Positions 41,586 through 49,393 of a DNA stretch of 64,000 bases are shown piece after piece. Origin of the DNA: CBDDIP01 sp965229005 (GTDB taxonomy: Bacteria > Actinomycetota > Acidimicrobiia > Acidimicrobiales > Ilumatobacteraceae); the NCBI GenBank assembly GCA_965229005.1, contig CBDDIP010000002.1, positions 2,542,001 through 2,606,000 on the forward strand, written 5' to 3'. Below the pieces are notes generated by a model. That model searched no databases and had not been told where the DNA came from. It was given only the letters and a program-made list of their open reading frames with translations. Both the position numbers and the translations under genes were made by a program. Every line of letters begins with the position of its first letter. Within the stretch, counting starts at the first letter, position 1.

Positions 41586-42539
41586 TCAGGCGGGGCAGGC
41601 GCCTTCGTACTCGTAGACGAGCGAGTTGAGGCTGGGGGTCTCGAAGTTGACCTTGAGGCGCACGCCGTTCTCGTCGCCGGCACCGACCACCACGAGCAAG
41701 GTGCCCAGGTTGCCGAACGAGGACGGGATGGCTGCGACTTCCGGGATCTCGGTGAGCGGAGCGCCACCGACCACCGTGCCGGGAACCGTGGTCTCGGCGG
41801 CGATGTCCTGCACCGTGGTGGGCGTACCGCCCTCCTCGGTCTCGGTCGTGGTGGCAGCGCTCGCTGCCTCGGTGGCCGTGATGTAGCCCTTGCTGGGGCT
41901 CGCAGCGTTGATCGAGATCGCCCACACCGCGGCGTGACGGGCCTCGGCAACGCCGACCGTCATCACGCTCTGGCGGATGGCCGGATCGGCGATCCAGTTG
42001 ACGAATGCCTGCGCCGACGAACTGGCCAGCGACTCCATCCCGTGCAGCAGGTTGCGGAAGTCGCGGGTGGGATCGTCGCTCGCAGGGATCTCCAGTGCCG
42101 CCTCGGTGGCCGGCGTCGCTGCGGTGATGCGATCGATCATCGGCTTGATGATCGCCGAGTCGTAGCGCGGGTTGCCGCACGTCCAGGCCACACCACCGGC
42201 GTCGGTGGTCAACCCTTCGAGCACCTTGGCCTGCTCTTCGTGCTTGGCCTTCAACGCGTTCGCCAAGGCGACGTCGGCGCCGGAGAACCCGCCCTGCTCG
42301 AGCGCCGTGTCGTAGACGGAGACGATGCTGTGCTGCAGTGACGATGCCGTGCGCAGCAGGGCGATGTCGGACACGACACCCGTGGGCAACGCCGACGTGG
42401 TGGGCGCGAGGCCGACGCGGCCGATCTTGCCGCCGCCACCCTCGGTGCAGGCCGCGACGAGCGCGCCGACCGTGATGGTGAGGCCGCCCAGACGCAGGAC
42501 ATCGCGCCGGTTCCATTCGTGCTCGGTCACGTCCATCAC
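41586..42539 (-). CDS. exported ferritin-like protein, Tat lipoprotein
   Basis: 317 residues. N-terminus has a twin-arginine motif (NRRDVLRLGG), a hydrophobic stretch and lipobox LVAAC, so it is probably exported folded and lipid-anchored. A ferritin-like four-helix region spans ~55-230: LLRTASSLQHSIVSVYDTAL, ALKAKHEEQAKVLEG, NLLHGMESLASSSAQAFVNW, GVAEARHAAVWAISINAA, with Glu and His spaced as in carboxylate-bridged di-iron proteins. A C-terminal extension of ~80 residues is unassigned. Overlaps the preceding ferritin-like gene by 4 bp. Confidence 0.82.
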   Translation of the reverse strand: MMDVTEHEWNRRDVLRLGGLTITVGALVAACTEGGGGKIGRVGLAPTTSALPTGVVSDIALLRTASSLQHSIVSVYDTALEQGGFSGADVALANALKAKHEEQAKVLEGLTTDAGGVAWTCGNPRYDSAIIKPMIDRITAATPATEAALEIPASDDPTRDFRNLLHGMESLASSSAQAFVNWIADPAIRQSVMTVGVAEARHAAVWAISINAASPSKGYITATEAASAATTTETEEGGTPTTVQDIAAETTVPGTVVGGAPLTEIPEVAAIPSSFGNLGTLLVVVGAGDENGVRLKVNFETPSLNSLVYEYEGACPA

Positions 42540-43210
42540 CCTTCCGCCGGCGTCAACGCGTCGGCTTCCTCGGACACGAGGAGCGCTTCGAGATCGGAGG
42601 AACCGCCCAGCGACACCAGCACCGTGCCGTGACGGGCCTCGGTGACGACGAACGAGGCGATGAGCTCGGCGGCGTCGCCGCCCTGCAACTGGCCAAGGAG
42701 GTCGAGGTGCGTGGCGACCAACGTGCTCTCCAGGTCGGCGGCAGCAGCGAGTGCGTCCTCCAACGATCCACTGAAGTCCGGCGTGCGCTGCTTGACGAGA
42801 TCGTCGTCCTGCGCCCCGGTGGTGAGCCGTCCGAGCAGACCGGACAGCGCGTTGCCGTAGGCGAGGTGGTTCTCGCGAATCGTGACGAGCACGCTGCGGG
42901 TGAGGTCGTCGAGATCGGTGAGCGACCGCAACGCCACGTCGTACAACGACTTCGCCGACAGCTCGACGCTCTCGGCGAAGCCGAGCAGCGGCACGTCGGA
43001 GTCGGTCGGACGCTTTGCCGGCGCGGTGGTCGTGGTGGCCGGTGGCGCCGTTGTCGTGGGCGCGCCCGAGTCCGGTGGTGTGCTGGCCGCAGCCCGTTCG
43101 CTGAGGAACGGCAGCAGCGACACCACCGCACCGCCCAAGCCAGCGCGCACGAAATTGCGCCGGGGGAGGGGCTCACCAGGTCGGTTGGCCTCCGTCACAT
43201 CGTTGTCCAC
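42536..43210 (-). CDS. exported ferritin-like protein with Tat signal
   Basis: 224 residues from GTG 43210, preceded by AAAGGAA at good spacing; an ATG at 43237 lacks a ribosome-binding site. Tat-type start PRRNFVRAGLGGAVVSLLPFL, a Thr/Pro linker, then a ferritin-like helical domain: FAESVELSAKSLYDVALRSL, TIRENHLAYGNALSGLLG, LVATHLDLLGQLQGGDAAEL, IASFVVTEARHGTVLV. The ExxH/ENH pairs are compatible with metal binding. Coupled to the second ferritin-like gene. Role unknown; envelope iron handling or desiccation/oxidative protection are options. Confidence 0.82.
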   Translation of the reverse strand: MDNDVTEANRPGEPLPRRNFVRAGLGGAVVSLLPFLSERAAASTPPDSGAPTTTAPPATTTTAPAKRPTDSDVPLLGFAESVELSAKSLYDVALRSLTDLDDLTRSVLVTIRENHLAYGNALSGLLGRLTTGAQDDDLVKQRTPDFSGSLEDALAAAADLESTLVATHLDLLGQLQGGDAAELIASFVVTEARHGTVLVSLGGSSDLEALLVSEEADALTPAEG

Positions 43211-43273
43211 TCGGGAAGTTCCTTTCGAGACGATCACACCAAGCCTTCCAAGCCGAGGGTGAACGGAGCAACT

Positions 43274-44719
43274 CTAGAAGTCCAAGGCGGACAGGTCGGG
43301 TATCCAACCCCTGGCCCGCTCGACGGCCCGAGCCCATTGAGCCCGGTCGAGCACGCCGGTCGGTTCGATCACCTGGCGCGGCGACCACGCCGAAGCGATG
43401 TCGTCGAGCGACCCCCACACGCCGGTGGCCAGACCGGCCAGGTACGCCGCGCCGATGGTGGTGGCCTCGGTGTGCGGCGACACCTCGACGACGCGCTGCG
43501 ACGCGTTGGCCAGCGCCTGCACGAACGTCGGGTTCTCGCTCATGCCGCCGTCGACGCGCAGCACGGGGACCAGGAACCCGGTGTCCGCCTCGGCTGCCTC
43601 GACGAGGTCGGCGCCACGGTGGGCGACGCCCTCGAGCACGGCTCGAACCACTTGGGCCCGACCCGTTCCGCGGGTGATGCCGAGCATCGTGCCGCGGGCG
43701 CCGTAGTCCCACGACGGCGTGCCCAGACCGAGCAGAGCCGGCACGTAGACGACGCCGTCGGTGGTGTCGCACTGGCTGGCGACGGCGTGACTGGCTGCCG
43801 CGCTGTCGATGATGCCGAGGTCGTCGCGCAGCCACTCGACGTTCGTGCCGGCCGACAACATGATCGCCTCGGAGCCCCACGTGAGCTCGCCGTTGCGGCT
43901 CCACGCGACGATCGGGAAGGTGCCCCGCGCGGCACGACGGCCGGTGACCGGAGCAGACTCGCCGGTGCACAGATCGAGCATGCCGCCGGTGCCGAACGTG
44001 ATCTTCGCCTGGCCGGGGTGGGTGCAGCTCTGCCCGATGAGGCTGGCCTGCTGATCGCCCACCAGCGCGGCCAGCGGCGGCGAGCCGGGCAGCGCCGATG
44101 CCTCCCCGAACACGCCGGACGTGGACACGATCGATGGCAGCATCCGCATCGGCACGTTGAACGCGTCGCAGACGTGCGCCGACCACTCGGTGGCACTCGG
44201 CACGCTCAGGCCCGACACGCCCGCGTTGGTGTGATCGGTGGCATGCACGGACCCGTTGGACAGCACCCACGCCACCCACGTGTCGACGGTGCCGAAGCAC
44301 AGGTCGCGCGAGCGCTGCGGATCGAAGGTGTCCAGCAGCCAGGCGACCTTGGTGGCCGACTGGTTCGGGGCGACGTCGATGCCGTGCTCCGCCTTGGCGG
44401 TGATGCACGAGAGCACGGTGCGCAGGTCTTGCCAGCCGAGTGCCGGGCCGATCGGTTCACCCGTGGCACGGTCCCACACGATCGTCGAACACCGCTGCGC
44501 GGTGATGCCAACGGCGGTCACCGGACCTCCTTCGGCGAGCACTGCCTTCGCCGCGTCGAGCACCCGCGCCGCCATGTCGGCGGCGTCGAACTCGACGAGC
44601 CCAGGGAACGGCGACGACGGCGGGAACGCCGTGTACTGCGCCGCGCGCGGCGTGCCGTTGCCGTCGACGACCGCAGCGCGCAGGCCGGATGTGCCGATGT
44701 CGACCACGAGGATGGTCAT
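43274..44719 (-). CDS. FGGY-family kinase (glycerol-kinase/xylulokinase-like)
   Basis: 481 residues from ATG 44719, 10 bp after the small membrane protein gene. FGGY signatures: MTILVVDIGTSGLRAAVVD, VGITAQRCSTIVWDRATG, LGWQDLRTVLSC, ATKVAWLLDTFD, FGTGGMLDLCTG, VLRVDGGMSENPTFVQALANAS and EATTIGAAYLAGLATGVW. It lies with GlpD and an alkyl-DHAP-synthase-like enzyme, so glycerol or dihydroxyacetone is a plausible substrate. A more canonical GlpK is at 63560-64000. Confidence 0.88.
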   Translation of the reverse strand: MTILVVDIGTSGLRAAVVDGNGTPRAAQYTAFPPSSPFPGLVEFDAADMAARVLDAAKAVLAEGGPVTAVGITAQRCSTIVWDRATGEPIGPALGWQDLRTVLSCITAKAEHGIDVAPNQSATKVAWLLDTFDPQRSRDLCFGTVDTWVAWVLSNGSVHATDHTNAGVSGLSVPSATEWSAHVCDAFNVPMRMLPSIVSTSGVFGEASALPGSPPLAALVGDQQASLIGQSCTHPGQAKITFGTGGMLDLCTGESAPVTGRRAARGTFPIVAWSRNGELTWGSEAIMLSAGTNVEWLRDDLGIIDSAAASHAVASQCDTTDGVVYVPALLGLGTPSWDYGARGTMLGITRGTGRAQVVRAVLEGVAHRGADLVEAAEADTGFLVPVLRVDGGMSENPTFVQALANASQRVVEVSPHTEATTIGAAYLAGLATGVWGSLDDIASAWSPRQVIEPTGVLDRAQWARAVERARGWIPDLSALDF

Positions 44720-44729
44720 GACTGGATGC

Positions 44730-45182
44730 TCATCTCGATGTCCCCCCAGGACGCGTTGTCGATCCACGCTGCGATGGTGCGAAGCCGCGCTTCTGCAGCG
44801 CAGCACCCAGGCCGCCGCCGATCAGACCGGCGACTGCGACCGCGGTCAGGTTGAAGATGGCCGCGAACCAGCGCACCTCGCGGCCGGTGACCAGCCGGGC
44901 GATGATGAAGATCGTCTGGGCGATGACGTACGTGCCGATCGCGCACACCAGCCCGTGCATCAACGGCAGCTGCCGTTGCTGCACCCACGCGGCGACGCCG
45001 GCACCGAGGACGAAGCCCGCCACGGCAGCAAGGCTCAACCAGGTGGCCGCGGCGGACGTCCCGTCTTTGCCGCTGGCGACGAACGTGGCCGCGGCAGAGA
45101 ACGGCACAGCGAACACCAGGGCGACCATGCCACCGGCGCGCAGCGCGGCGCGATCGAGCCGCCCGAACGTCGTTTCGTTCAC
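44730..45182 (-). CDS. small integral membrane protein, four helices
   Basis: 150 residues from ATG 45182, overlapping the upstream flavoprotein gene by 4 bp. Hydrophobic segments AGGMVALVFAVPFSAAATFV, AATWLSLAAVAGFVLGAGVAAW, LMHGLVCAIGTYVIAQTIFII and WFAAIFNLTAVAVAGLIGGGLG, ending in a basic hydrophilic tail. Its conserved place in the glycerolipid-type cluster suggests a role with the flavoprotein or transport. No family recognised. Confidence 0.75.
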   Translation of the reverse strand: MNETTFGRLDRAALRAGGMVALVFAVPFSAAATFVASGKDGTSAAATWLSLAAVAGFVLGAGVAAWVQQRQLPLMHGLVCAIGTYVIAQTIFIIARLVTGREVRWFAAIFNLTAVAVAGLIGGGLGAALQKRGFAPSQRGSTTRPGGTSR

Positions 45183-46657
45183 GGCCAGGCGACCGATCCG
45201 AACGGCGACCGCAGACCGAGCTTGCCCGGGTTGAGGATGCCGACCGGGTCCAGCGCGTCCTTGAGCGCCTGCAGCACTGGGAGGCCCGAGGCGAGCGCCT
45301 CGTCCATGAAGCGCGACCGGTTAAGACCGACGCCGTGGTGGTGCGACAGGTTGCCACCGGCCGCGAGCACAGAGCGCTGTCCGGCGTCCCACAGCGCGAC
45401 GTACGTCGCCTCGATCTCCTCGGTCGGCGGCGTCGCCGCGAACGTGAAGTACAGGCAGGCGCCGTCCAGGTAGCTGTGCGAGAGGTGGCACGTCGCGGCG
45501 CGAGCGTGCGGCACAGCGAGCATCGCCGCGCGAACCTCGTCGAAGATGCGCGGCAGGTGCGACCACGGCGCGGCGATCTCCATCGTGTCGACCACGAAAC
45601 CCTTGCGCGTCAGGGCTTGCAGCGCACTCGTGTCGTTGCGGTGGTGCATCCACTTCTCGACGAGCTCGACCGGTAGCTCGCCGGCGTCACGGCACTCGTC
45701 GGCCACCACCGCCATGGTCGCGTCGATGATCGCCGGGTCGCCTTCGTCGAGCACGAGCAACACGCAGTAGGTGCCGTCGGCGCCCTGACCGCGCTGCGAT
45801 TCCGGCTCGTCGTACAGCCGCAGCACCGCGGGCGTTGCGCCGCGCTGGAGGATCCGCCGGCACGCGTCGACGCCGTCGACGAACGAGCCGAACGAGTACG
45901 CCGCGCGACGCTCGGCGGGCGCCACCGGGTGCACGCGCAACCACACCCGGGTGATGATCCCGAGCGTGCCTTCGCTGCCGAGGAAGAGGTGGTTCAGGTC
46001 GGGCCCGGAGGCACCGGCAGGCCAGCCACCGGTACGCACGACCGAGCCGTCGGCCATGACCACTTCGAGCCCGACGACGATGTCCTCGATCTTGCCGTAG
46101 CGCGTGCTGTACTGCCCGGCGCCGCGACAGGCGACCCAGCCGCCGACGGTCGCGATGTCGAAGCTCTGCGGGAAGTGGCCGACCGTGACGCCGTGCTGCT
46201 CGGTGAGCTCCGTTTCGAGGTCGGGGCCGAACGTGCCGGGAAGCACCTCCGCGATGCCGGACGTGACGTCGACGGAGATCAGCCCGGCCATCGCCGTGAC
46301 GTCCAGCAGCACGCCGCCGAAGACGGGCACCGAGGCGCCGCACACGCCGCTGCGGCCTCCCGCTGCCGTCACGGGCACACCGGCCGCGTTGCACGCGGCG
46401 AGCACCATCGACACCTGCTCGGTGGTCGACGGACGGCACATCGCCGCAGCGACTTGCGGTGCATCGCCGGCAAGCGCCCAGTGCATCGCCAGCGGCCACC
46501 AGTCGCGGCTGGCGTTGGCGACGTCGGCGGGCGTGACGGTGGTCGGGCAGATCGACTCGAGGATCGCCAGCAGCTCGCTGCCGACCGGCACCGTGGTCGT
46601 GCGCAGTCGTGCACCGGTGCCGGTGAGCTCGATCGGTTCGGTGGGTTCGGTGGTCAT
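45179..46657 (-). CDS. FAD-linked oxidase resembling alkyldihydroxyacetonephosphate synthase
   Basis: 492 residues from ATG 46657. Vanillyl-alcohol-oxidase-type FAD domain: CRPSTTEQVSMVLAACNAAGVPVTAAGGRSGVCG, ISVDVTSGIAEVLPGTFGPDLE, TVGGWVACRGAGQYSTRYGKIEDIV, FLGSEGTLGIITRVWLRVHP. The C-terminal half carries HHHGVGLNRSRF, the triple-His stretch characteristic of alkyl-DHAP synthases, which exchange the acyl group of acyl-DHAP for a fatty alcohol to make ether lipids. In bacteria the family also includes oxidases of uncertain substrate. Neighbours GlpD and an FGGY kinase support a glycerol-3-phosphate context. Confidence 0.85.
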   Translation of the reverse strand: MTTEPTEPIELTGTGARLRTTTVPVGSELLAILESICPTTVTPADVANASRDWWPLAMHWALAGDAPQVAAAMCRPSTTEQVSMVLAACNAAGVPVTAAGGRSGVCGASVPVFGGVLLDVTAMAGLISVDVTSGIAEVLPGTFGPDLETELTEQHGVTVGHFPQSFDIATVGGWVACRGAGQYSTRYGKIEDIVVGLEVVMADGSVVRTGGWPAGASGPDLNHLFLGSEGTLGIITRVWLRVHPVAPAERRAAYSFGSFVDGVDACRRILQRGATPAVLRLYDEPESQRGQGADGTYCVLLVLDEGDPAIIDATMAVVADECRDAGELPVELVEKWMHHRNDTSALQALTRKGFVVDTMEIAAPWSHLPRIFDEVRAAMLAVPHARAATCHLSHSYLDGACLYFTFAATPPTEEIEATYVALWDAGQRSVLAAGGNLSHHHGVGLNRSRFMDEALASGLPVLQALKDALDPVGILNPGKLGLRSPFGSVAWP

Positions 46658-46672
46658 GTGCGCACCCGGCCG

Positions 46673-48334
46673 TCAGTGGATCGAGCCGAGCAGGTCGGGT
46701 CCGGGCACGAGGCCGGCTGCTTGCTCCTCGGCGCAGCTGGCCTGGAACGCGGCCACCTGGGCGGCGGTCTCGACGGCGTCCCAGCCGAGCTCGCCGGCGA
46801 GCAACTCGGCGACGTCGGTCGCCGCGGCAACGGCCGCAGGACGATCGAACAGACGTGAGCGAGTGCGCCGCGACAGGACGTCGTCGAGGGTGATCGCCAT
46901 CTCGTGGCGGGCCGCGTGGACTGCCTCGGCGCGCAGGTAGGGGAGGCCGGGCACGAGCGGCTGCCCGAGCGACGGGTCGGCGTCGACCAGCGACCGCACG
47001 TCGGGTGCGAGCGATCCGTAGCGATTGGCGAGATGCGCCTCGGGCGAGCCGACCGGTTGGTCGCGGTAGCCGTCGGCGCCGAGCAGCGCCAGCTTCTTGG
47101 TGCGGCAGCGCAGCTTTCGGCCCAGTACGTCGACCGCCTCGTCGACGGTGTCCTCGGCCATCTCGCGGAACGTGGTGAGCTTGCCGCCGGTGACCGTGAT
47201 CAGACCGGCGCTGTCGCGAACCACCTTGTGCCGCCGCGACAGGTCGGCCGTGCGACCGCTGTTGGCGCTCTTGACCAACGGCCGCAGACCCGCCCACACA
47301 CCGGTCACGTCGGCCTCGGTGACGCCGGTGGTGACCGAGGCGTTGAGCGCTCGCAGCACGTAGTCGATGTCGTCCTTCGTGCACTGCGGGTCGACCAGCG
47401 GGCCCTGGTAGTCGGTGTCGGTGGTGCCGATGTAGGTGTGCTCGAAGGTGCCATCGGCCTTGGGGCCCCACGGCACGACGAACAGGCTCCGCTTGTCCTT
47501 CGGCACCGGGATGACCACCGCGATGTCGTTGCGCACCTTCTCCCACGGCACGGTGAGGTGCACGCCCTTGGCCGGGCGGATGGAGTCCGGATGGGTGCCC
47601 TCGGCGAGTGCACGGATGTCGTCGCTCCACACGCCGGCGGCGTTGACGACGACGGTGGCACGCACCGTGAAGCGGCGACCGTCGGCTTCGACCAGGGCGC
47701 CCGTGACGTTGCCCGACGAGTCGCGGGTGAGCTCGACCACCGAGCACCGGTTGGCCACGGCCGCGCCGTTCGCGGCTGCGGTACGAGCGACGGTGAGGCA
47801 CAGGCGAGCATCGTCGACGGTGGCGTCGTAGTACAGGTAGGCCGAGGCCAGCCGATCCTTCGGCATCGTCGGCAGGTGGGCGAAGGCAGCGTCCTTCTTC
47901 AGACGGCGGTGGAACTTGCCGATCCGCCAGCCGCCGGTGAGGTCGTACATCCACATCGCCGAGCCGAGGGCGCGAGCGATCTTGCGCGAGACCACACCGT
48001 CTTTGGTGAGCACCGGGATCATGAACGGCAGCACCTTCACCAGATGCGGCGCGTTGCGCCGCAGTCGCTGGCGCTCGTGCAGCGCTTCGTAGACGAGGCG
48101 AACCTCGCCCTGCTGCAGGTAGCGAAGGCCACCGTGGACGAGCTTGGAGCTCTTCGACGAGGTGCCCGAGGCGAAGTCGTCGCGTTCGACGAGCGCTGTG
48201 CGCAGCCCGCGGGTGGCGGCGTCGAGTGCCACGCCGACACCGGTGATCCCGGCGCCGACGACCAGCACGTCGAAGGTCTCGCTCTCGAGCCGGGTGAGCA
48301 TGTCGGGGCGGGAGAACGGCGCTGCTGCGGGCAT
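46673..48334 (-). CDS. glpD: glycerol-3-phosphate dehydrogenase
   Basis: 553 residues from ATG 48334 (TAGACT hexamer 7 bp upstream). FAD-dependent GlpD: dinucleotide motif DVLVVGAGITGVGVALDAATRG, SGTSSKSSKLVHGGLRYLQQGEVRLV (DAO signature), AAGVWSDDI, LFVVPWGPKADGTFEHTYIGTTDTDY and VTGGKLTTFREMAEDTVDE. Oxidises glycerol-3-phosphate to DHAP and passes electrons to quinone at the membrane. First gene of a minus-strand run with the ADPS-like flavoprotein, a membrane protein and an FGGY kinase. Confidence 0.94.
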   Translation of the reverse strand: MPAAAPFSRPDMLTRLESETFDVLVVGAGITGVGVALDAATRGLRTALVERDDFASGTSSKSSKLVHGGLRYLQQGEVRLVYEALHERQRLRRNAPHLVKVLPFMIPVLTKDGVVSRKIARALGSAMWMYDLTGGWRIGKFHRRLKKDAAFAHLPTMPKDRLASAYLYYDATVDDARLCLTVARTAAANGAAVANRCSVVELTRDSSGNVTGALVEADGRRFTVRATVVVNAAGVWSDDIRALAEGTHPDSIRPAKGVHLTVPWEKVRNDIAVVIPVPKDKRSLFVVPWGPKADGTFEHTYIGTTDTDYQGPLVDPQCTKDDIDYVLRALNASVTTGVTEADVTGVWAGLRPLVKSANSGRTADLSRRHKVVRDSAGLITVTGGKLTTFREMAEDTVDEAVDVLGRKLRCRTKKLALLGADGYRDQPVGSPEAHLANRYGSLAPDVRSLVDADPSLGQPLVPGLPYLRAEAVHAARHEMAITLDDVLSRRTRSRLFDRPAAVAAATDVAELLAGELGWDAVETAAQVAAFQASCAEEQAAGLVPGPDLLGSIH

Positions 48335-48341
48335 CGCCGCC

Positions 48342-48347
48342 AGTCTA
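48342..48347 (-). promoter_or_regulatory. -10-like hexamer, glpD
   Basis: TAGACT on the minus strand 7 bp before ATG 48334. Confidence 0.5.
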
Positions 48348-48420
48348 CGTGGCGATGCGATGTCGGCATCTGCGACGCATGCTCGTTCGCAACGATTGCA
48401 GATCACCACGCTGCGCGCGC

Positions 48421-48426
48421 TACGGT
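48421..48426 (+). promoter_or_regulatory. -10-like hexamer, fur-like gene
   Basis: TACGGT 7 bp before GTG 48434; divergent from the glpD promoter. Confidence 0.5.
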
Positions 48427-48433
48427 CGACGTC

Positions 48434-48880
48434 GTGCGCACTCCTACCGAGCTGACCGCTTCCTTCCGGGCAAGTGGTCTCAAGGTCACCCCGCAGCGCC
48501 AACTGCTGTTCCGCCTGCTGCACGACAACCGCGCCCATCCGAGCGCTGACGCACTGTTCGCGGTCGCCAGCGAGCTGATGCCGGGCATCTCGCTGCGAAC
48601 CGTCTACCAGACGTTGAACGACCTCGCCGCGATGGGGGAGCTGCAGACCGTGTGGCTCGGCGGCGGCTCGGCGCGCTTCGATCCGAACGTCGTCGATCAC
48701 CACCACGCCGTCTGCCGCAGCTGCCACGCGGTGACCGACGTCTACGTGGCCGACACCGGCGCGATCGACGTCGACGGGCTCGACGGCTTCCAGCCGGACG
48801 GCGCCTCGATCATCTTCTCCGGCACGTGCGCGTCGTGCCGGACCAGTTCTCCACCCCCAACCCCCCAGGAGCAGCAATGA
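48434..48880 (+). CDS. Fur-family regulator (PerR-like)
   Basis: 148 residues from GTG 48434. N-terminal winged helix FRASGLKVTPQRQLLFRLLHDN, HPSADALFAVASELMPGISLRTVYQTLNDLAAMGEL. The dimerisation domain has VVDHHHAVCRSCHAV and a second CASC pair, forming the structural Cys4 zinc site. Regulatory ligands are consistent with PerR/Fur. Its overlap with a rubrerythrin gene (ATGA) and a following FeS oxidoreductase argues for a peroxide-responsive PerR, which would repress the operon until oxidised. Fe- or Zn-specific Fur is the alternative. Confidence 0.9.
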   Translation: MRTPTELTASFRASGLKVTPQRQLLFRLLHDNRAHPSADALFAVASELMPGISLRTVYQTLNDLAAMGELQTVWLGGGSARFDPNVVDHHHAVCRSCHAVTDVYVADTGAIDVDGLDGFQPDGASIIFSGTCASCRTSSPPPTPQEQQ

Positions 48881-49293
48881 GCCTCGAAGGCACCAAGACC
48901 CACGACAACCTGAAGGAGGCGTTCGCCGGCGAGAGCCAGGCAAACCGCCGCTACCTGTGGTTCGCGCAGAAGGCAGACGTCGAGGGCTACCCCGACTCCG
49001 CGATGCTCTTCCGCTCCGTCGCCGAGGGTGAGACCGGCCACGCGCACGGCCACCTCGAGTACCTCGCCCAGGTCGGCGACCCGGCAACCGGCGAGCCGAT
49101 CGGCGACACCGAGGCCAACTTCAAGTCGGCCATCGCCGGCGAGACCTACGAGTACACCCAGATGTACCCGGGCTTCTCCAAGACCGCTCGTGAGGAAGGT
49201 CTCACCGAGATCGCCGAGTGGTTCGAGACGCTCGCCCGCGCGGAGAAGAGCCACGCCGGCCGCTTCGCTCAGGGCCTCGACAGCATCAGCTGA
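48877..49293 (+). CDS. rubrerythrin (erythrin domain only)
   Basis: 138 residues from ATG 48877 (4-bp overlap with the fur-like gene). Ferritin-like di-iron four-helix bundle: NLKEAFAGESQANRRYLWFA, SVAEGETGHAHGHLEYLA, AIAGETYEYTQMYPGF and EWFETLARAEKSHAGRF provide the Glu/His ligands. The usual C-terminal rubredoxin domain (two CxxC) is missing, so it is a short rubrerythrin needing an external electron donor. Reduces hydrogen peroxide. The downstream FeS protein may be involved. Confidence 0.93.
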   Translation: MSLEGTKTHDNLKEAFAGESQANRRYLWFAQKADVEGYPDSAMLFRSVAEGETGHAHGHLEYLAQVGDPATGEPIGDTEANFKSAIAGETYEYTQMYPGFSKTAREEGLTEIAEWFETLARAEKSHAGRFAQGLDSIS

Positions 49294-49313
49294 GCTGTCT
49301 GCCTCGTTCGTGT

Positions 49314-49348
49314 GTCGAGTTTGCTACCGGATCGGTAGCAAACTCGAC
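49314..49348. terminator. perfect 16-bp stem-loop between rubrerythrin and FeS protein genes
   Basis: Arms GTCGAGTTTGCTACCG and CGGTAGCAAACTCGAC with a GAT loop. It may attenuate transcription into the FeS oxidoreductase gene or be an operator. Confidence 0.6.
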
Positions 49349-49393
49349 GCGCGCTCCCCGTTGTCCTCCTCTCGCGACTGAACCCAGGCGGCC

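Noticed and set aside
46904..48433. Plus-strand open frame preceding the fur-like gene
   Set aside because: Antisense to glpD with no recognisable domain; only the part from GTG 48434 matches Fur.
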